Below, in pieces: positions 1 through 9,931 of a stretch of DNA of 64,000 nucleotides; position 1 is the first letter of the stretch, and every line of letters begins with the position of its first letter. The notes below the pieces were generated by a model. It saw only the letters and a list, made by a program, of their open reading frames with translations. It made no database searches and was not told the DNA's origin. This stretch comes from Gammaproteobacteria bacterium (GTDB lineage Bacteria > Pseudomonadota > Gammaproteobacteria > SZUA-152), in assembly GCA_021647705.1 (NCBI GenBank), contig JAKIUF010000015.1:1-64000 (forward strand), read 5' to 3'. The position numbers and the translations under genes were made by a program.

Positions 1-1
1 T

Positions 2-295
2 CCGCCCCCTCATTCCCGGCGTAACCCCGCCGTTCCAGCTACCCCCCCCCCAGCCAGCAAACCCAGGTTGGAAGCCCATGAAAACGGCAAACAACCCAGC
101 CCCAGCGGTACCGAATTACCTGATATAGACGATAACGAAAACATACTGGGGGAAACACAACCTGCCCCCTCCACCCCTCCCCTGTACAATCGCCGAAAAG
201 GCGATAACAGCATTCTGCCACCACTCAAAGTCATTTCACTGGCTGTGCTTGTCACCGTCATCACCTTCACCCTGCTGATGCTGATTTTCAAATAA
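2..295 (+). CDS. C-terminal part of a proline-rich tail-anchored membrane protein
   Basis: The frame is open to the left window edge, so only the last 97 residues are visible; a TTG at 68 is in frame but has no convincing ribosome site. The visible part is rich in Pro, Ser and Asn, has an acidic patch (DIDDNEN) and ends in one hydrophobic segment of about 20 residues (VISLAVLVTVITF region) followed by FK and the stop. That places a soluble low-complexity part in the cytoplasm with a C-terminal membrane anchor. I do not recognise a family. It lies about 310 bp before pilU and is separated from it by a dispersed repeat, so co-transcription is uncertain. Confidence 0.5.
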   Translation, partial: PPPHSRRNPAVPATPPPASKPRLEAHENGKQPSPSGTELPDIDDNENILGETQPAPSTPPLYNRRKGDNSILPPLKVISLAVLVTVITFTLLMLIFK

Positions 296-309
296 GCCTC
301 CCGACTTAA

Positions 310-445
310 ATTGTGAATTAAGCGCTGAAAACACGCTGCTTTTAAGAACCACCGAGTATTTAACGCAGAGAGCACAGAGTATTTAGTGTTTTTCTCTGCG
401 TCCTTTGCGTCTCTGCGATCTCTGCGTTGATAACACCTCACCGGT
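310..445. repeat. CGCAGAG-rich dispersed repeat, copy 1
   Basis: Begins with a GTGAATTAAGCGCT-like head, continues through ACCGAGTATTTAACGCAGAG, and then carries alternating CTCTGCGTC and CTTTGCGTC units. Related copies are at 2725, 17316, 22559, 22822 and 49970. It fills the gap between the partial gene and pilU. The ORFs it contains are by-products of the repeat and not genes. Confidence 0.75.
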
Positions 446-608
446 CAATGCCACGAGTGGATCCTGCTTACAGGCCTTAGGTTTAACCTAAATTAATCAG
501 TCATTCGCCTCACGTAGAGCCATCCGCGCTTTACAATTTTTGGTACACTGGCGCGATCGGCTAACAGTAAAAGCCAACATGAGTCACACGCGGTAGAGGA
601 ACCCGACG

Positions 609-1709
609 ATGGAACTATTATCAAAATTATTAAAAATCATGGTGGCAAAAGACGCCTCAGATCTGTTTTTATGCACCGCCTCCCCTCCCGCATTCCGCAT
701 CAACGGCTCACTGCAAACCTATGCCATAGAACCGCTGAACGCAGGTACCACAGAAAAAATGGCTCAACTGGTGATGCGCCCGGAACACGTTGCCGCCTTC
801 AAAGAAGATCTCGAAATCAGCCTGGGTTACACCGTGCCGGGTATTGGCCGCTTTCGTTTCAATGTATTTCACCAACGCGGCGAAGTCAGCCTGGTCATTC
901 GTCTGGTACCACTGCAAGTGCCAGGATTTGAGACCCTGGGCATTCCCGAATTGCTCAAAGATATCACCATGCTCAAACGCGGACTGATACTGGTCGTGGG
1001 GCCCTCCGGAGCAGGCAAATCCACTACACTGGCGGCAATGATCGACCATCGTAATATCAATACCACCAGTCACATCATCACCGTAGAAGACCCCATCGAA
1101 TACATTCTGAGTGCCAAACAATCCGTGATTAATCAACGCGAAATCGGCGTTGACACCCATTCCTACCACAAAGCACTGATCAATGCCCTGCGTCAGTCAC
1201 CGGACATGCTGATGATCGGTGAAATTCGTGAGCATGAAATCATGGAAGACGTATTGGAGTTTTCTGATACCGGCCACCTCTGCCTTGCCACCCTGCACGC
1301 CAACAACGCCAGTCAGGTATTCGAGCGTATTGTGCATATGTTCCCGCAGGAAAAACGCGAGTTGCTGCGCTATTCACTGTCACAAAATATCAAGGCAGTC
1401 GTATCACAAGTCCTGGTACCCACCCGGGACGGTGGCCGCACCGTGGCGGTGGAACTGCTCATCGCCACATCCCGGGTACGCGACCTCATTCGCCGTGGTG
1501 ACTTTACCGAACTGGCCGAAGTGATGGAAAAAGATACCAACTCCGGCATGTGTACCATGGATCAATCGTTGTACCTGCTGTACGCCGACGGTAGAATCAG
1601 TGAAGAAACCGCCCTGACTTACGCCGAGTCTCGCAGCAACATGCGTCTGCAAATGCGTTTGTCAGGAGTATCGCCCCACACTTCTGTCGATACAGATATC
1701 AATTCCTAG
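609..1709 (+). CDS. pilU: Type IV pilus retraction ATPase, PilT/PilU family (PilU-like)
   Basis: Hexameric secretion-superfamily ATPase that powers pilus retraction (twitching) at the inner membrane. The 366-residue protein has an N-terminal PAS-like region (1-110), Walker A GPSGAGKST at 131-139, an Asp-box region ITVEDPIEY near 157-165, Walker B LMIGEIRE at 201-208 and the His box HLCLATLH at 223-230. The GEIREHEIMEDVLEFSDTGH stretch is more typical of PilU than PilT, where GEMRD is usual. Length fits PilU, and an AGAGGAA ribosome site precedes the ATG at 609. No pilT is adjacent, although pilT-pilU pairs are common. PilU normally works with PilT, so a pilT elsewhere is expected. Family call firm, PilU versus PilT paralogue likely. 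Confidence 0.9.
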   Translation: MELLSKLLKIMVAKDASDLFLCTASPPAFRINGSLQTYAIEPLNAGTTEKMAQLVMRPEHVAAFKEDLEISLGYTVPGIGRFRFNVFHQRGEVSLVIRLVPLQVPGFETLGIPELLKDITMLKRGLILVVGPSGAGKSTTLAAMIDHRNINTTSHIITVEDPIEYILSAKQSVINQREIGVDTHSYHKALINALRQSPDMLMIGEIREHEIMEDVLEFSDTGHLCLATLHANNASQVFERIVHMFPQEKRELLRYSLSQNIKAVVSQVLVPTRDGGRTVAVELLIATSRVRDLIRRGDFTELAEVMEKDTNSGMCTMDQSLYLLYADGRISEETALTYAESRSNMRLQMRLSGVSPHTSVDTDINS

Positions 1710-1836
1710 GAAGCCCTCCGAGAATACAAAGCCTGTCTCAAAATGGCTTTCCCTCGCGACGACCCTACATTCTCGGACAGGCTCCTGGTTAAACTATTCA
1801 CTGCGCCACTGGCGCATGACAAAACAAAGGAAAAAC

Positions 1837-2658
1837 ATGACTACAACACAAATTCCCCTTGTCATTGAGCCCGAGCAATTACAAGCACTACTCAACACAC
1901 CTGACCTGCTGATCGTAGATCTCTGCAAACCCTCAACCTACGCCAGAGCCCACGTACCTGGCGCAATTCACCTGGGCTACGCAGACATTATTGCCATAAA
2001 AAAACCAGCAATGGGTCTGCTGCCTGATGCCACCACTCTGAGCCAAACGTTTTCCAATATCGGTCTCACTCCCGAAACCCATGTCGTCGCCTACGACGAT
2101 GAAGGCGGTGGTCGTGCAGCCCGACTGCTATGGACACTGGATGCCATCGGTCATAAAAAATCCTCACTGCTCAACGGCGGTATCGGTGCCTGGTTCAATG
2201 AAGGCCACCGTACAGAAGACACACCGGTACAAGCCACACCCAGTAAATACCAGGCAACGATCGTAGGCACCGTTGTTGCAGACCAGCAATTTATTCATGA
2301 ACACCTTGATGATGACAACGTTATGCTGCTGGATTCCCGCTCCCCGGAAGAATATCGCGGTGAAAAAAAATTCGCCGAACACGCCGGACATATCCCCGGA
2401 GCCGTAAACCTGAACTGGCTTGAAATAATGGACCAATCACGCAACATGCGGCTCAAACCGGAAGCTGAATTACGTGCAATGATGGAAGAACGGGGTTTGA
2501 CGAAAGACAAAACCATCGTCACCTACTGTCAAACTCATCACCGTTCCGCGCTCACGTATTTTGCATTGAAGGTGTTAGGTTACTCCAAAATAAAAGGATA
2601 TCCAGGCTCCTGGTCCGACTGGGGAAATAGTGAAGATGTGCCAACAGAAACCGGGTAA
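1837..2658 (+). CDS. rhdA: Thiosulfate sulfurtransferase, RhdA-type tandem rhodanese
   Basis: Two rhodanese domains (about 10-125 and 145-265). The C-terminal domain carries the active loop CQTHHRS with catalytic Cys231. CQTHHR is the distinctive loop of Azotobacter vinelandii RhdA, whose catalytic residue is Cys230, so the match is close. The enzyme moves sulfane sulfur from thiosulfate to thiophilic acceptors through a cysteine persulfide. The N-terminal domain lacks the Cys loop, as expected for the structural half. I chose the ATG at 1837 rather than 1816 because AAAGG lies just upstream of it; the protein is then 273 residues, close to RhdA at 271. It appears to be a single-gene unit. 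Confidence 0.88.
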   Translation: MTTTQIPLVIEPEQLQALLNTPDLLIVDLCKPSTYARAHVPGAIHLGYADIIAIKKPAMGLLPDATTLSQTFSNIGLTPETHVVAYDDEGGGRAARLLWTLDAIGHKKSSLLNGGIGAWFNEGHRTEDTPVQATPSKYQATIVGTVVADQQFIHEHLDDDNVMLLDSRSPEEYRGEKKFAEHAGHIPGAVNLNWLEIMDQSRNMRLKPEAELRAMMEERGLTKDKTIVTYCQTHHRSALTYFALKVLGYSKIKGYPGSWSDWGNSEDVPTETG

Positions 2659-2724
2659 CCGAATATACCCTTGCTGTCTTTTTCAGACTCGGGGTGTTCG
2701 TCGCAAGTAAAATACAGCGCGTAG

Positions 2725-2850
2725 CTAAGTATGTTGTAGTGACACTGACAAGTGGCGTGTTATAAACGCAGAGATCGCAGAGGCGCGGAGGATGCAGAGA
2801 AAACCACTAAAAACGCTGTGTCTCTGCGACCTCTCCGTGACATTTCGTTT
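2725..2850. repeat. CGCAGAG-rich dispersed repeat, copy 2
   Basis: Contains GTGACACTGACAAGTGGCGTG, then GTTATAAACGCAGAGATCGC, then a degenerate return arm with CTCTGCGACC. It shares the TTATAAACGCAGAG core with the copies near 22725, 22990 and 50060. Confidence 0.7.
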
Positions 2851-2896
2851 AGTGCTGTTAGTTATGTGCAGCTTAAACAAAAGGAGACGCTGCTCA

Positions 2897-3026
2897 ATGT
2901 CATTAAGTTAACAAAGTCGTAGGTTGGTGGTGAGCTTGCGAACCCCAACATCAGCGACTTTGTTGGGATTCGCAAGCTCACCACCAACCTACAACAAGCA
3001 GAAATTTTGGCTTAACTTAATGACAT
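2897..3026. mobile_element. MITE-like element family A, copy 1
   Basis: About 130 bp, bounded by a 15-bp inverted repeat (ATGTCATTAAGTTAA at the left, its complement at the right). The inside is a long hairpin with arms GTAGGTTGGTGGTGAGCTTG and its complement. No coding capacity. Other copies are at 8741, 21481 and 55198, and a lone end at 49954. This is the best preserved pair of ends. Confidence 0.8.
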
Positions 3027-3402
3027 ATGAATATCAATATTTTCCTCTACATTGAGCAATGAACTTTTAGGGACATCAGCTGATCAGTAATTATTAATTT
3101 GATCATAATGACTGCATATACGTTTAACATGTTTAGCATGAGTCGCGCTTTATTAGACCCAGATTTTTAAGAAAAAAACTTCATTTTCGAAAAACATAAC
3201 ACATCAAATATCCTCTAACGACTGCCTCCCTTTGATGTGCAGAATCACGCTTTGCACAAACAAAATATCGTCATTGCCCTCTTTGTGATCGACAATGACC
3301 TCCTCCGTACAACTCAATTCAATCGGAGAAGGTCAGTTGCGATATATTCATCTACCAAAGTAAAAGAGCATCACCATGTTGTGGCATGCTGCATGTACTG
3401 AG
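3027..3402. other. Gap without a recognised feature
   Basis: AT-rich stretch between the MITE-like element and the 3' end of the cytochrome lipoprotein gene. I see no gene, clear terminator hairpin or repeat in it. Confidence 0.5.
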
Positions 3403-6021
3403 TTACAGGTTCAGGATAAAGTCAACCAGCGCTTCAATATTTATATCTGATACCTGCGGTGAATATGGAGGCATTGATGCACTGCCCCAGTTACCGCTGC
3501 CACCATTTTTAACTTTTTCAATTAACATCGCCTTTGCATCAGCGTCACCTCTGTATCTGTTGGCAACATCTTTCCATGTCGGCGCTAAAATTGCAGTTTC
3601 AATGCCGTGGCATAACAAGCATCCACTCCTCTCTGCCAGGGCAAGATCACCGATAACAGGATCAATAGCCACAGCCACTGTCTTTACACGATCGATATCA
3701 CCTCCTAAACCCGCCGCAGTAACACGGACAGGAACGGTGATCAAACCACCATTCAACAAGCCGGCAGCTGCCAGGGCATCCACCGTAATAGTGCGACTTG
3801 CGCCACCATCCAGTGTACCCAATATCCAGAAAGCTTCCTGGCCACCTATACAGGCTGCCCCACAACCCGTCGCATCGGGTTCGGCATCATTTTCAGCGTC
3901 AAATTGAAGCTCAAACGGTACACGAAGCAACACGCTGACATCATTGACGGGCACAGTGGATACATTGCTAATGATAAGTTCGTAACGCAGCCGCTTACCC
4001 GCCTCGACTGACTCGGCGGCGGTGTTGATAGCGAGCATAATAGGAAAGGCTTCTTCGACGACGGTGACGACTTGCTCGGCGCTGGCATCAAAAGTTACAT
4101 TTCCGTCATGGCGTAACTCTGCGCGGGTGACGAGGATCTGGCCAGCAATGGCAGTCGCACTTACGGTAGCATCAATGGTACGCCAAAAGGTCTTACCCTC
4201 GGCAAGGCTGCTTAGCCCCCAAACAACGTCGCCAGTAACGGCGTCCTCGGTGCCGCTATCGCTGATGTTGTCCACGCTAATACCTGCGGGCAAAATAGCA
4301 CGCAATTCCAAGTTATTAAGCATCGCATTATCGATATTGCCAACACCAACAGTGAAAGTCAGGCTGTCACCCGGCATGAGCGGATCCACCGAGACACTCA
4401 TCGCCAGCTGAGACTTGGGATTGTTGTCCACCACCACCGCTCTGGACACACTGACGATGTCGGTGATGCTGGAAGAGGTGACCCGTACAGGCACAACGAT
4501 CTGGACATCTGTGTTCACACCCGAGAGAACCTGTGCATTGATAGTGATGGTACGACTCTCACCACCCGCCAGCGCACCCAATGCCCAGGAAGCTTCCACA
4601 CCATCAGTGCATGTTGTTTCACAACCTTCTGCATTTGGTTCAGCATCATTTTCAGCATCAAACTGAAGTTCCGCAGGTACCGTATACATCACGGAGACAT
4701 CATCTATCGACTGTGCGGATACATTACTCACCGTCATTGTATAAAGCCCTCTCCCGTCTGAGCTCACTGGCCCATTAACAGAAACATCAAGTAAAAGGGG
4801 TGACTTGACTGCCAACGATAATGAGGTTTGTACTTCATTGACGCTATCTTGAACTGTCAGCTGCGCAGTGAAATCTCCATTTGAAGCATAAATATGCTCC
4901 TGAGATGCAATGTTGACACAGTCATCAATAGTGTAATCATCTGATCCATCATTGTTAACATCAAGCGTACAGGTCAGCGTATCACCCTCTGGATCGCTGA
5001 CCTGCCAATAAAAGGTAGTTGCCACTGTTGAATAGGCCGGGTCTGGGTCAACAGTGAATTGACTGATGGCCGGTGATGCCGATGACACCGTCAGATTAAT
5101 TGATGATTGCACTGGAGAATTTATACCATCGTCAACAGTCAGTTGGATCTGATAAACATCCGCCTGTGTATAGATATGTGCTTGTGAAGAATTATTGGCA
5201 CAATCGTCGATAGTGTAGTCATCCGTACCATCGGTATCGATATCTAGTTTACACGTTAGCGTGTCGCCATTGGCATCGCTGACATCCCAACTGAAGGTTA
5301 TGGGTTTGCTGGTTTCTGCTGTCTCGGGAGTGGCAGAAAAATGAGCAATTTCCGGTGCATCACCCAAATCAATAACCGTCACGCTCACACTCTGCTGTAC
5401 CTGTGCATTAATACCATCCACAATGGTCAGACGTATCTGATAATCGCCTGCCTGCGTATAGGTATGTATTTTCGAGGTATTGTTGACGCAATCATCAATG
5501 GTGTAGTCATCTGAACCATCAGCATCAACGTCCAGATTACAAATTAGTGTATCGCCTTCTGCATCAGCAATATCCCAGCTAACAGTAACGGGCATGTCGG
5601 CACCCACGCTAGCGGGAGTTACCGTTACATTGTTGATAACCGGTGCGGCATTAACAGTAATGGTGATTGTATCAGTATCTGTCGCTCCACCACTGTCCGT
5701 AGCTTCAAGCGTAATGGTATGACTACCTACGGAAAGTATAGAGGAAACATCTGTACCGGTGCCTAGTTGACCATCGGCATGAGAAGACCAGTCAAAACTG
5801 GTTCCTGTCAATGTGCCGTCTTCCTCATCCGAGCCAGCACCGATGAAAGAAATATCGCTGCCCTCTGGATAAGTGCCTCCATTCGTCGGACTGCTGATAG
5901 CTACGGTAGGTGCCGAGTTGAGCGTGTCACCTCCACCGGAACCTCCCCCTCCTCCACAAGCCCCCAATAGCAACGAGAAAAAAATAACAACACTCTGAAT
6001 AATCCATTTCACTGGCAACAT
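3403..6021 (-). CDS. Lipoprotein with PKD-like repeats, DUF11-like repeats and a C-terminal cytochrome c domain
   Basis: The 872-residue precursor has a lipobox LLLGAC (Cys22) followed by a Gly/Ser tether. Residues about 35-125 form an Ig/PKD-like domain. Three near-identical units of about 95 residues follow (about 127-405), each with a DxDxDG(S/T)DDYTIDDC motif and a paired Cys, suggesting Ca2+ binding and a disulfide. Residues about 408-790 are DUF11-like Ig-fold repeats, two containing LQFDAENDAEP. The last 73 residues are a class I cytochrome c with haem motif CLLCH (801-805) and probable axial Met850 in SMPPYS. I infer a membrane-tethered stalk holding one haem away from the surface. 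I chose the ATG at 6021 because GGAGG precedes it; an in-frame TTG lies at 6033. Partner proteins are unknown. Confidence 0.8.
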   Translation of the reverse strand: MLPVKWIIQSVVIFFSLLLGACGGGGGSGGGDTLNSAPTVAISSPTNGGTYPEGSDISFIGAGSDEEDGTLTGTSFDWSSHADGQLGTGTDVSSILSVGSHTITLEATDSGGATDTDTITITVNAAPVINNVTVTPASVGADMPVTVSWDIADAEGDTLICNLDVDADGSDDYTIDDCVNNTSKIHTYTQAGDYQIRLTIVDGINAQVQQSVSVTVIDLGDAPEIAHFSATPETAETSKPITFSWDVSDANGDTLTCKLDIDTDGTDDYTIDDCANNSSQAHIYTQADVYQIQLTVDDGINSPVQSSINLTVSSASPAISQFTVDPDPAYSTVATTFYWQVSDPEGDTLTCTLDVNNDGSDDYTIDDCVNIASQEHIYASNGDFTAQLTVQDSVNEVQTSLSLAVKSPLLLDVSVNGPVSSDGRGLYTMTVSNVSAQSIDDVSVMYTVPAELQFDAENDAEPNAEGCETTCTDGVEASWALGALAGGESRTITINAQVLSGVNTDVQIVVPVRVTSSSITDIVSVSRAVVVDNNPKSQLAMSVSVDPLMPGDSLTFTVGVGNIDNAMLNNLELRAILPAGISVDNISDSGTEDAVTGDVVWGLSSLAEGKTFWRTIDATVSATAIAGQILVTRAELRHDGNVTFDASAEQVVTVVEEAFPIMLAINTAAESVEAGKRLRYELIISNVSTVPVNDVSVLLRVPFELQFDAENDAEPDATGCGAACIGGQEAFWILGTLDGGASRTITVDALAAAGLLNGGLITVPVRVTAAGLGGDIDRVKTVAVAIDPVIGDLALAERSGCLLCHGIETAILAPTWKDVANRYRGDADAKAMLIEKVKNGGSGNWGSASMPPYSPQVSDINIEALVDFILNL

Positions 6022-6611
6022 GACATCCTCCAATCCGTGGTTTTACGTCTGCTATTGTTTAACTATCCGAGCTAAACCTATTTCCGTCATTAATGAGTGC
6101 ATCAAGCAAAATCATTGTATCGTGCATACCCTTGCAGCAAATACATCCACTCCCGGTTAGGGTATCGATTAAATTACATTTTGTTAATGAGGAAAAACCC
6201 TTGATTCCTCATTGAAACTTATTAGTCTTCTTTAAAATTAAAACAACCGCCTTTAGGTGGTCAGGTTTATTGACGGTACTTTTAGCCATCATTTAAAGAG
6301 ATGCACGGTCATAGAATATCGTTATGGAAGTCATATCGTTTTTTAAGACTCAGCATCATTTTATATTTATCAAAAAATATCGATACCCGGTTTTGAAGGG
6401 AAATGTGGACATAGAGATCCCGGGGCTGACACGTCAGACTTGTAATGCCGTTGAAATTGAAATATTGAAAAATATAGTGAGCAAGACCATGCTCACTTGT
6501 TGATGTCAGCACCGATGAATATCGGTAGAGGAAGGTACTTTTCTGTTACTTCAGGAAATTTAACAGAAGAGATGATCAAAGCAAGATTACTTAAATCATC
6601 TCTTCTGGCAC

Positions 6612-6665
6612 TAAAAGGAATACGGACACAATACTTAATTGAATTAAATATTGTGTCCCCTTATT
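6612..6665. repeat. Hairpin repeat with GGACACAATA arms, copy 1
   Basis: GGACACAATA and its complement TATTGTGTCC flank an AT-rich loop, and CCTTATT follows. Related copies lie at 9768 (nearly full length) and 10515 (right arm only). The rest of the 6022-6675 gap shows no gene to me. Confidence 0.6.
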
Positions 6666-6675
6666 GAAAATATAA

Positions 6676-8055
6676 CTAGCTTGACACGTAGGAAACGATA
6701 TCCCGCAGAGATAATTCGTGATCAGATGATACGATATCAATGCTAGGTTCCCAACAGCCTGCATTGATATAAGAGTTTTCACAGTGTGTAAGCATAGCGC
6801 CAAAAACTTCCATTAATATTGCGCTACCAACACGACCAAGCCCCTCACTAAACCTCGATTCTCGCAATATATAGAAAAACAGTGGCGTCTGTTTTTTTAG
6901 CTCTGCTCTAAGCTTACCCGGCATATCACTGAAACCATCGATTTTTGATAACCCTAAATTTAAATCAGTAGGGATATCATACCCACACTCAGCCAGCGCT
7001 TCTGCAACATCCTGCCCTGACGGTAAGCCCAGGCTTCTGCCCCGCAACAGATTTCTGAAAGATAATGAGCGCTTGTTAGGATCAGGCTCGCTATCACGCA
7101 TAAAGGGTAAATCATTGAGTTCTTTAGTAATCAGCTCATCAATTCCCTTGCTTTTTGCATACGGTGTTTTATCGACATCTAACAAAAAGCGCCAATCTAC
7201 CGTAAGTTTTTCAGGGACCGCACTAAACCCTAATGTGCCAAAATCCTCATCGAATAAACCGATTTTTTTACATTTACTATTGACAGGATATTCAGGCCTA
7301 ACCATCGAGTGGCCAAACCGGAATGCAGCAACACTGAACTCTACCGGCATGATGAGTTTACCGCACTCATTCGTGCATAATTTGAACGGGTAATTATGAC
7401 GATACAAATTTTCCAGTGCAAAGTTATAGATCACTGGATCACAAATGCGTTTCAGAAAATCATGCAAAACGATATACTGATAATGGTAACGTGCTTCAGT
7501 TTGGGCTTCTTCAAAACCCAGCCCTGAATCAATCAGCTTGTTATGGAAGCGGATAAAGAGCAACTGTATCTGAGAGATAAACAAGTTTTCATCATTACGC
7601 GGATCCCCGATAAGTGCAGTTCCGTCTTTTGCACGAGCCAAGTCATTGGGGTTGGTAGCGTTGCCGGTTAATAACTTGCCGCTGTGCCCATCATACAAAT
7701 GCGGCGAAGCTTCCGGGCCAAAACCGTATACGCAATCCAGGTCAAGACTGGCAGAACGAAGATTAGGTAGTTTTTCAACCTTCTGCACCTGATCGCTTTC
7801 TAGGCAGGACGTGACATCCAGAGTAACATCATGATCTACAAACTGGGAAAAAAATATATATGCCGCAGGAATATTACTGTCCGGGCTATTTTTGTCAGCA
7901 TCCATCATACCGCCAGGGCTGCCAAGCGCTTCCATAAGTTTTTTAGAAGTGAAGAGTGGATCCAACTCCGGGAACATTCTCCCAAAAGTACCCAACCCCA
8001 TATGACTACAACCGCGTGCAGTTGAAGTACCGTGATGACAAACAGATGATTTCAT
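6676..8055 (-). CDS. Animal-type haem peroxidase (peroxidase-cyclooxygenase superfamily)
   Basis: A 459-residue protein with the family signatures in order: QFVDHD at 71-76 (distal His75; Asp74 in the position that ester-links haem in myeloperoxidase), GDPRNDEN at 150-157, FIRFHNKL near 167-174 in place of the usual REHN segment, and RFGHSMVRPEY with proximal His249. These residues predict covalent or tightly bound haem and H2O2-dependent oxidation. The substrate cannot be told from sequence. There is no signal peptide, so the protein is cytoplasmic or uses a non-classical route. GGGAGAT precedes the ATG. The gene stands alone, flanked by hairpin repeats and AT-rich gaps, which suggests acquisition. 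Cys is frequent (for example CHHG, LCTNECGK). Confidence 0.85.
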   Translation of the reverse strand: MKSSVCHHGTSTARGCSHMGLGTFGRMFPELDPLFTSKKLMEALGSPGGMMDADKNSPDSNIPAAYIFFSQFVDHDVTLDVTSCLESDQVQKVEKLPNLRSASLDLDCVYGFGPEASPHLYDGHSGKLLTGNATNPNDLARAKDGTALIGDPRNDENLFISQIQLLFIRFHNKLIDSGLGFEEAQTEARYHYQYIVLHDFLKRICDPVIYNFALENLYRHNYPFKLCTNECGKLIMPVEFSVAAFRFGHSMVRPEYPVNSKCKKIGLFDEDFGTLGFSAVPEKLTVDWRFLLDVDKTPYAKSKGIDELITKELNDLPFMRDSEPDPNKRSLSFRNLLRGRSLGLPSGQDVAEALAECGYDIPTDLNLGLSKIDGFSDMPGKLRAELKKQTPLFFYILRESRFSEGLGRVGSAILMEVFGAMLTHCENSYINAGCWEPSIDIVSSDHELSLRDIVSYVSS

Positions 8056-8740
8056 AACTATCTCCCTATAACATAGTAAAAGTGCCAGAAAATCCGTTAT
8101 GTCTTCCCTGGCTATTGGTTACATCAGTACGTGTAATTAAAACAAATAAAAACAACCATAAATTTTTACCTCCTTGAATATCTTCTGAGTCCATTCAGTC
8201 ATTCACATTATTTTTAATGTAAAACTTTTTTCGACAACTAACTGATTCCCCTTCCGAAAGGCAATAGACAGCACACATTGCACATTTAACTTACAAGTAA
8301 ATCCATTATCAGGAACACACGAATCAATTTATCCGTATCCAGCGTATATTCACCATTATCACAGATGGTGACTTACGATATTTCATACCATTAACACTTA
8401 TTTATGAAATTTAAAATACGGTGAGACTACGACATTTTTATTTCTGAATTATCCGTTCGACAGAACAGAGAATAATATCTTCAGACATGTCTTTTTTATA
8501 ATTTTTTCTAAACACCCGGCGCATATATAACGCATATCAAAATATATGTAATGAGCAATATTACCATTTGTTAAATCAACAAGATTAGATTCGATAGTTT
8601 TCAAGCTATCGATCCCTCTTCATTATTTTTTTGCAGAACCCGGGGTTGACAAAAAAGATGATACAAAAAGTATCTTTAGCACTACGTTAAACCAAAAAAA
8701 ATGGTAACTTTAAAAAAGAAAATCAAACGGGTCGTTAGCC
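8056..8740. other. AT-rich gap without a gene
   Basis: About 700 bp upstream of the peroxidase gene with stops in all frames. The promoter of that gene should lie at its left end, but I cannot place boxes with confidence. A short inverted repeat (TCGATAG / CTATCGA near 8591-8612) is the only local structure seen. Confidence 0.4.
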
Positions 8741-8868
8741 AACATCATTAAGTCCACAAATCCGTAGGTTGGTGGTGAGCTTGCGAACCCCAACATCATT
8801 GGCTTCGTTGGGGTTCGCAAGCTCACCACCAACCTACACCAAACAGGATTTTTATTAACTTCTAACCG
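8741..8868. mobile_element. MITE-like element family A, copy 2 (ends degraded)
   Basis: Keeps the long hairpin with GTAGGTTGGTGGTGAGCTTG arms and an almost perfect complement. The outer inverted ends have decayed to CATCATTAAGT at the left and ATTAACTTCTA at the right. Non-coding. Confidence 0.7.
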
Positions 8869-9000
8869 TCTATCAGCTTTAGCTAAAGGCTGTTGATTTC
8901 TATATGACCCCTGATCATTACTTGGTTTTTTGTATTATTTCAGGGAAAAAATTAACTCTCTGCTGGATCAGATCGATTAAAACAATAAAAATAGAAAGCC

Positions 9001-9600
9001 TGTAAGTCGGATTCCAGGGTTTATCAATATCAAGTCAATTTTGCTTATCCCTGGACGGAATTACCAGAAAGTATCAATGGACATTTTGCGAAGAAAGACG
9101 AGATGATAGAAAATCTGAGAGCTGAATTTATTATGCATAGCCAAAGACCTTCTAAAAATCGAGAGAGGTGAATTAATAAAAAACTCAACCACTGGTTAAG
9201 TTCAAAAAATGAAAATTTGATTTGGTTTGCAAGTGAAATAATTAGCTGTTTCAAAATACCAGAACTGGAAAATGCATTTTGTCTATTATTACCAGAAAAT
9301 AATCTTGGTAAACTGAAAGAATACCCATTAAATTATATATGGCATATTCTCACTTAACCACTATAGAATCACTTTCCAATTTTCTCATGAAAACAAACAA
9401 TGAGGAAAATCAAATTTGGGTACTATTCGTATACAAACAAATACCATATGATGATGAAAATATTTCGGATGATAAACGAAAATAAACAATCAACAACTTT
9501 TTCCAAAGTTGACATTAGTGATAAATCTCGAAGTGAGGCTACTAATATTATGGATCAGATAAGAATAAGGGATGAGAATGAACAAGGAGCCAAATCCTGA
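9001..9600 (+). pseudogene. Decayed coding stretch or string of tiny ORFs, product unknown
   Basis: Reading frame 1 is protein-like from about 8998 to 9357 but has one in-frame TGA at 9169-9171; segments include YQYQVNFAYPW before it and LNHWLSSKNENLIWFASE after it. From 9339 the sense moves to frame 3 (ATG-AYSHLTTIESLSNF, stop at 9485), then an open stretch in frame 1 runs to 9600 (FSKVDISDKSRSEATN). The alternation of coding-like text with stops suggests one gene broken by a nonsense change and frameshifts. Separate short genes remain possible. I do not recognise the family. Confidence 0.35.
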
Positions 9601-9767
9601 CAACTCCCACAAAACCAGATTCTACTCATGTAGACAAGGAGTCAAAGCTCTTTCATGCAGTGATAATTTACGTTAACGAGGCTACTCATAGCCTCACTCA
9701 CGCTATGGCTAGCAACTTCACCCTTAGGAAACGCGCAATCCCTGACTATTCAGATGCTGTTTCCCAG

Positions 9768-9832
9768 CGCTACCAAGGCATACGGACACAATACTGAATT
9801 TAATTAAGAATTTGTATCCTCTTATTTTATAT
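9768..9832. repeat. Hairpin repeat with GGACACAATA arms, copy 2
   Basis: Shares CATACGGACACAATACT and the trailing TCTTATT with the copy at 6612, with a less perfect right arm. It sits in the 9601-9931 gap, in which I see nothing else. Confidence 0.55.
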
Positions 9833-9931
9833 TTTCTTACCGGAATAATGAAATCCCAAGAACTCGCGATAATACAAAATTTCATATTTTCAGCTATAGG
9901 AATATGACGACAACTGATTAGAGTATTTATA

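Noticed and set aside
1718-1785. Interleaved inverted repeats CCGAGAAT/ATTCTCGG and GCCTGTC/GACAGGC after pilU
   Set aside because: The pairs cross each other, the loop is long and no T-run follows, so I do not call a terminator.
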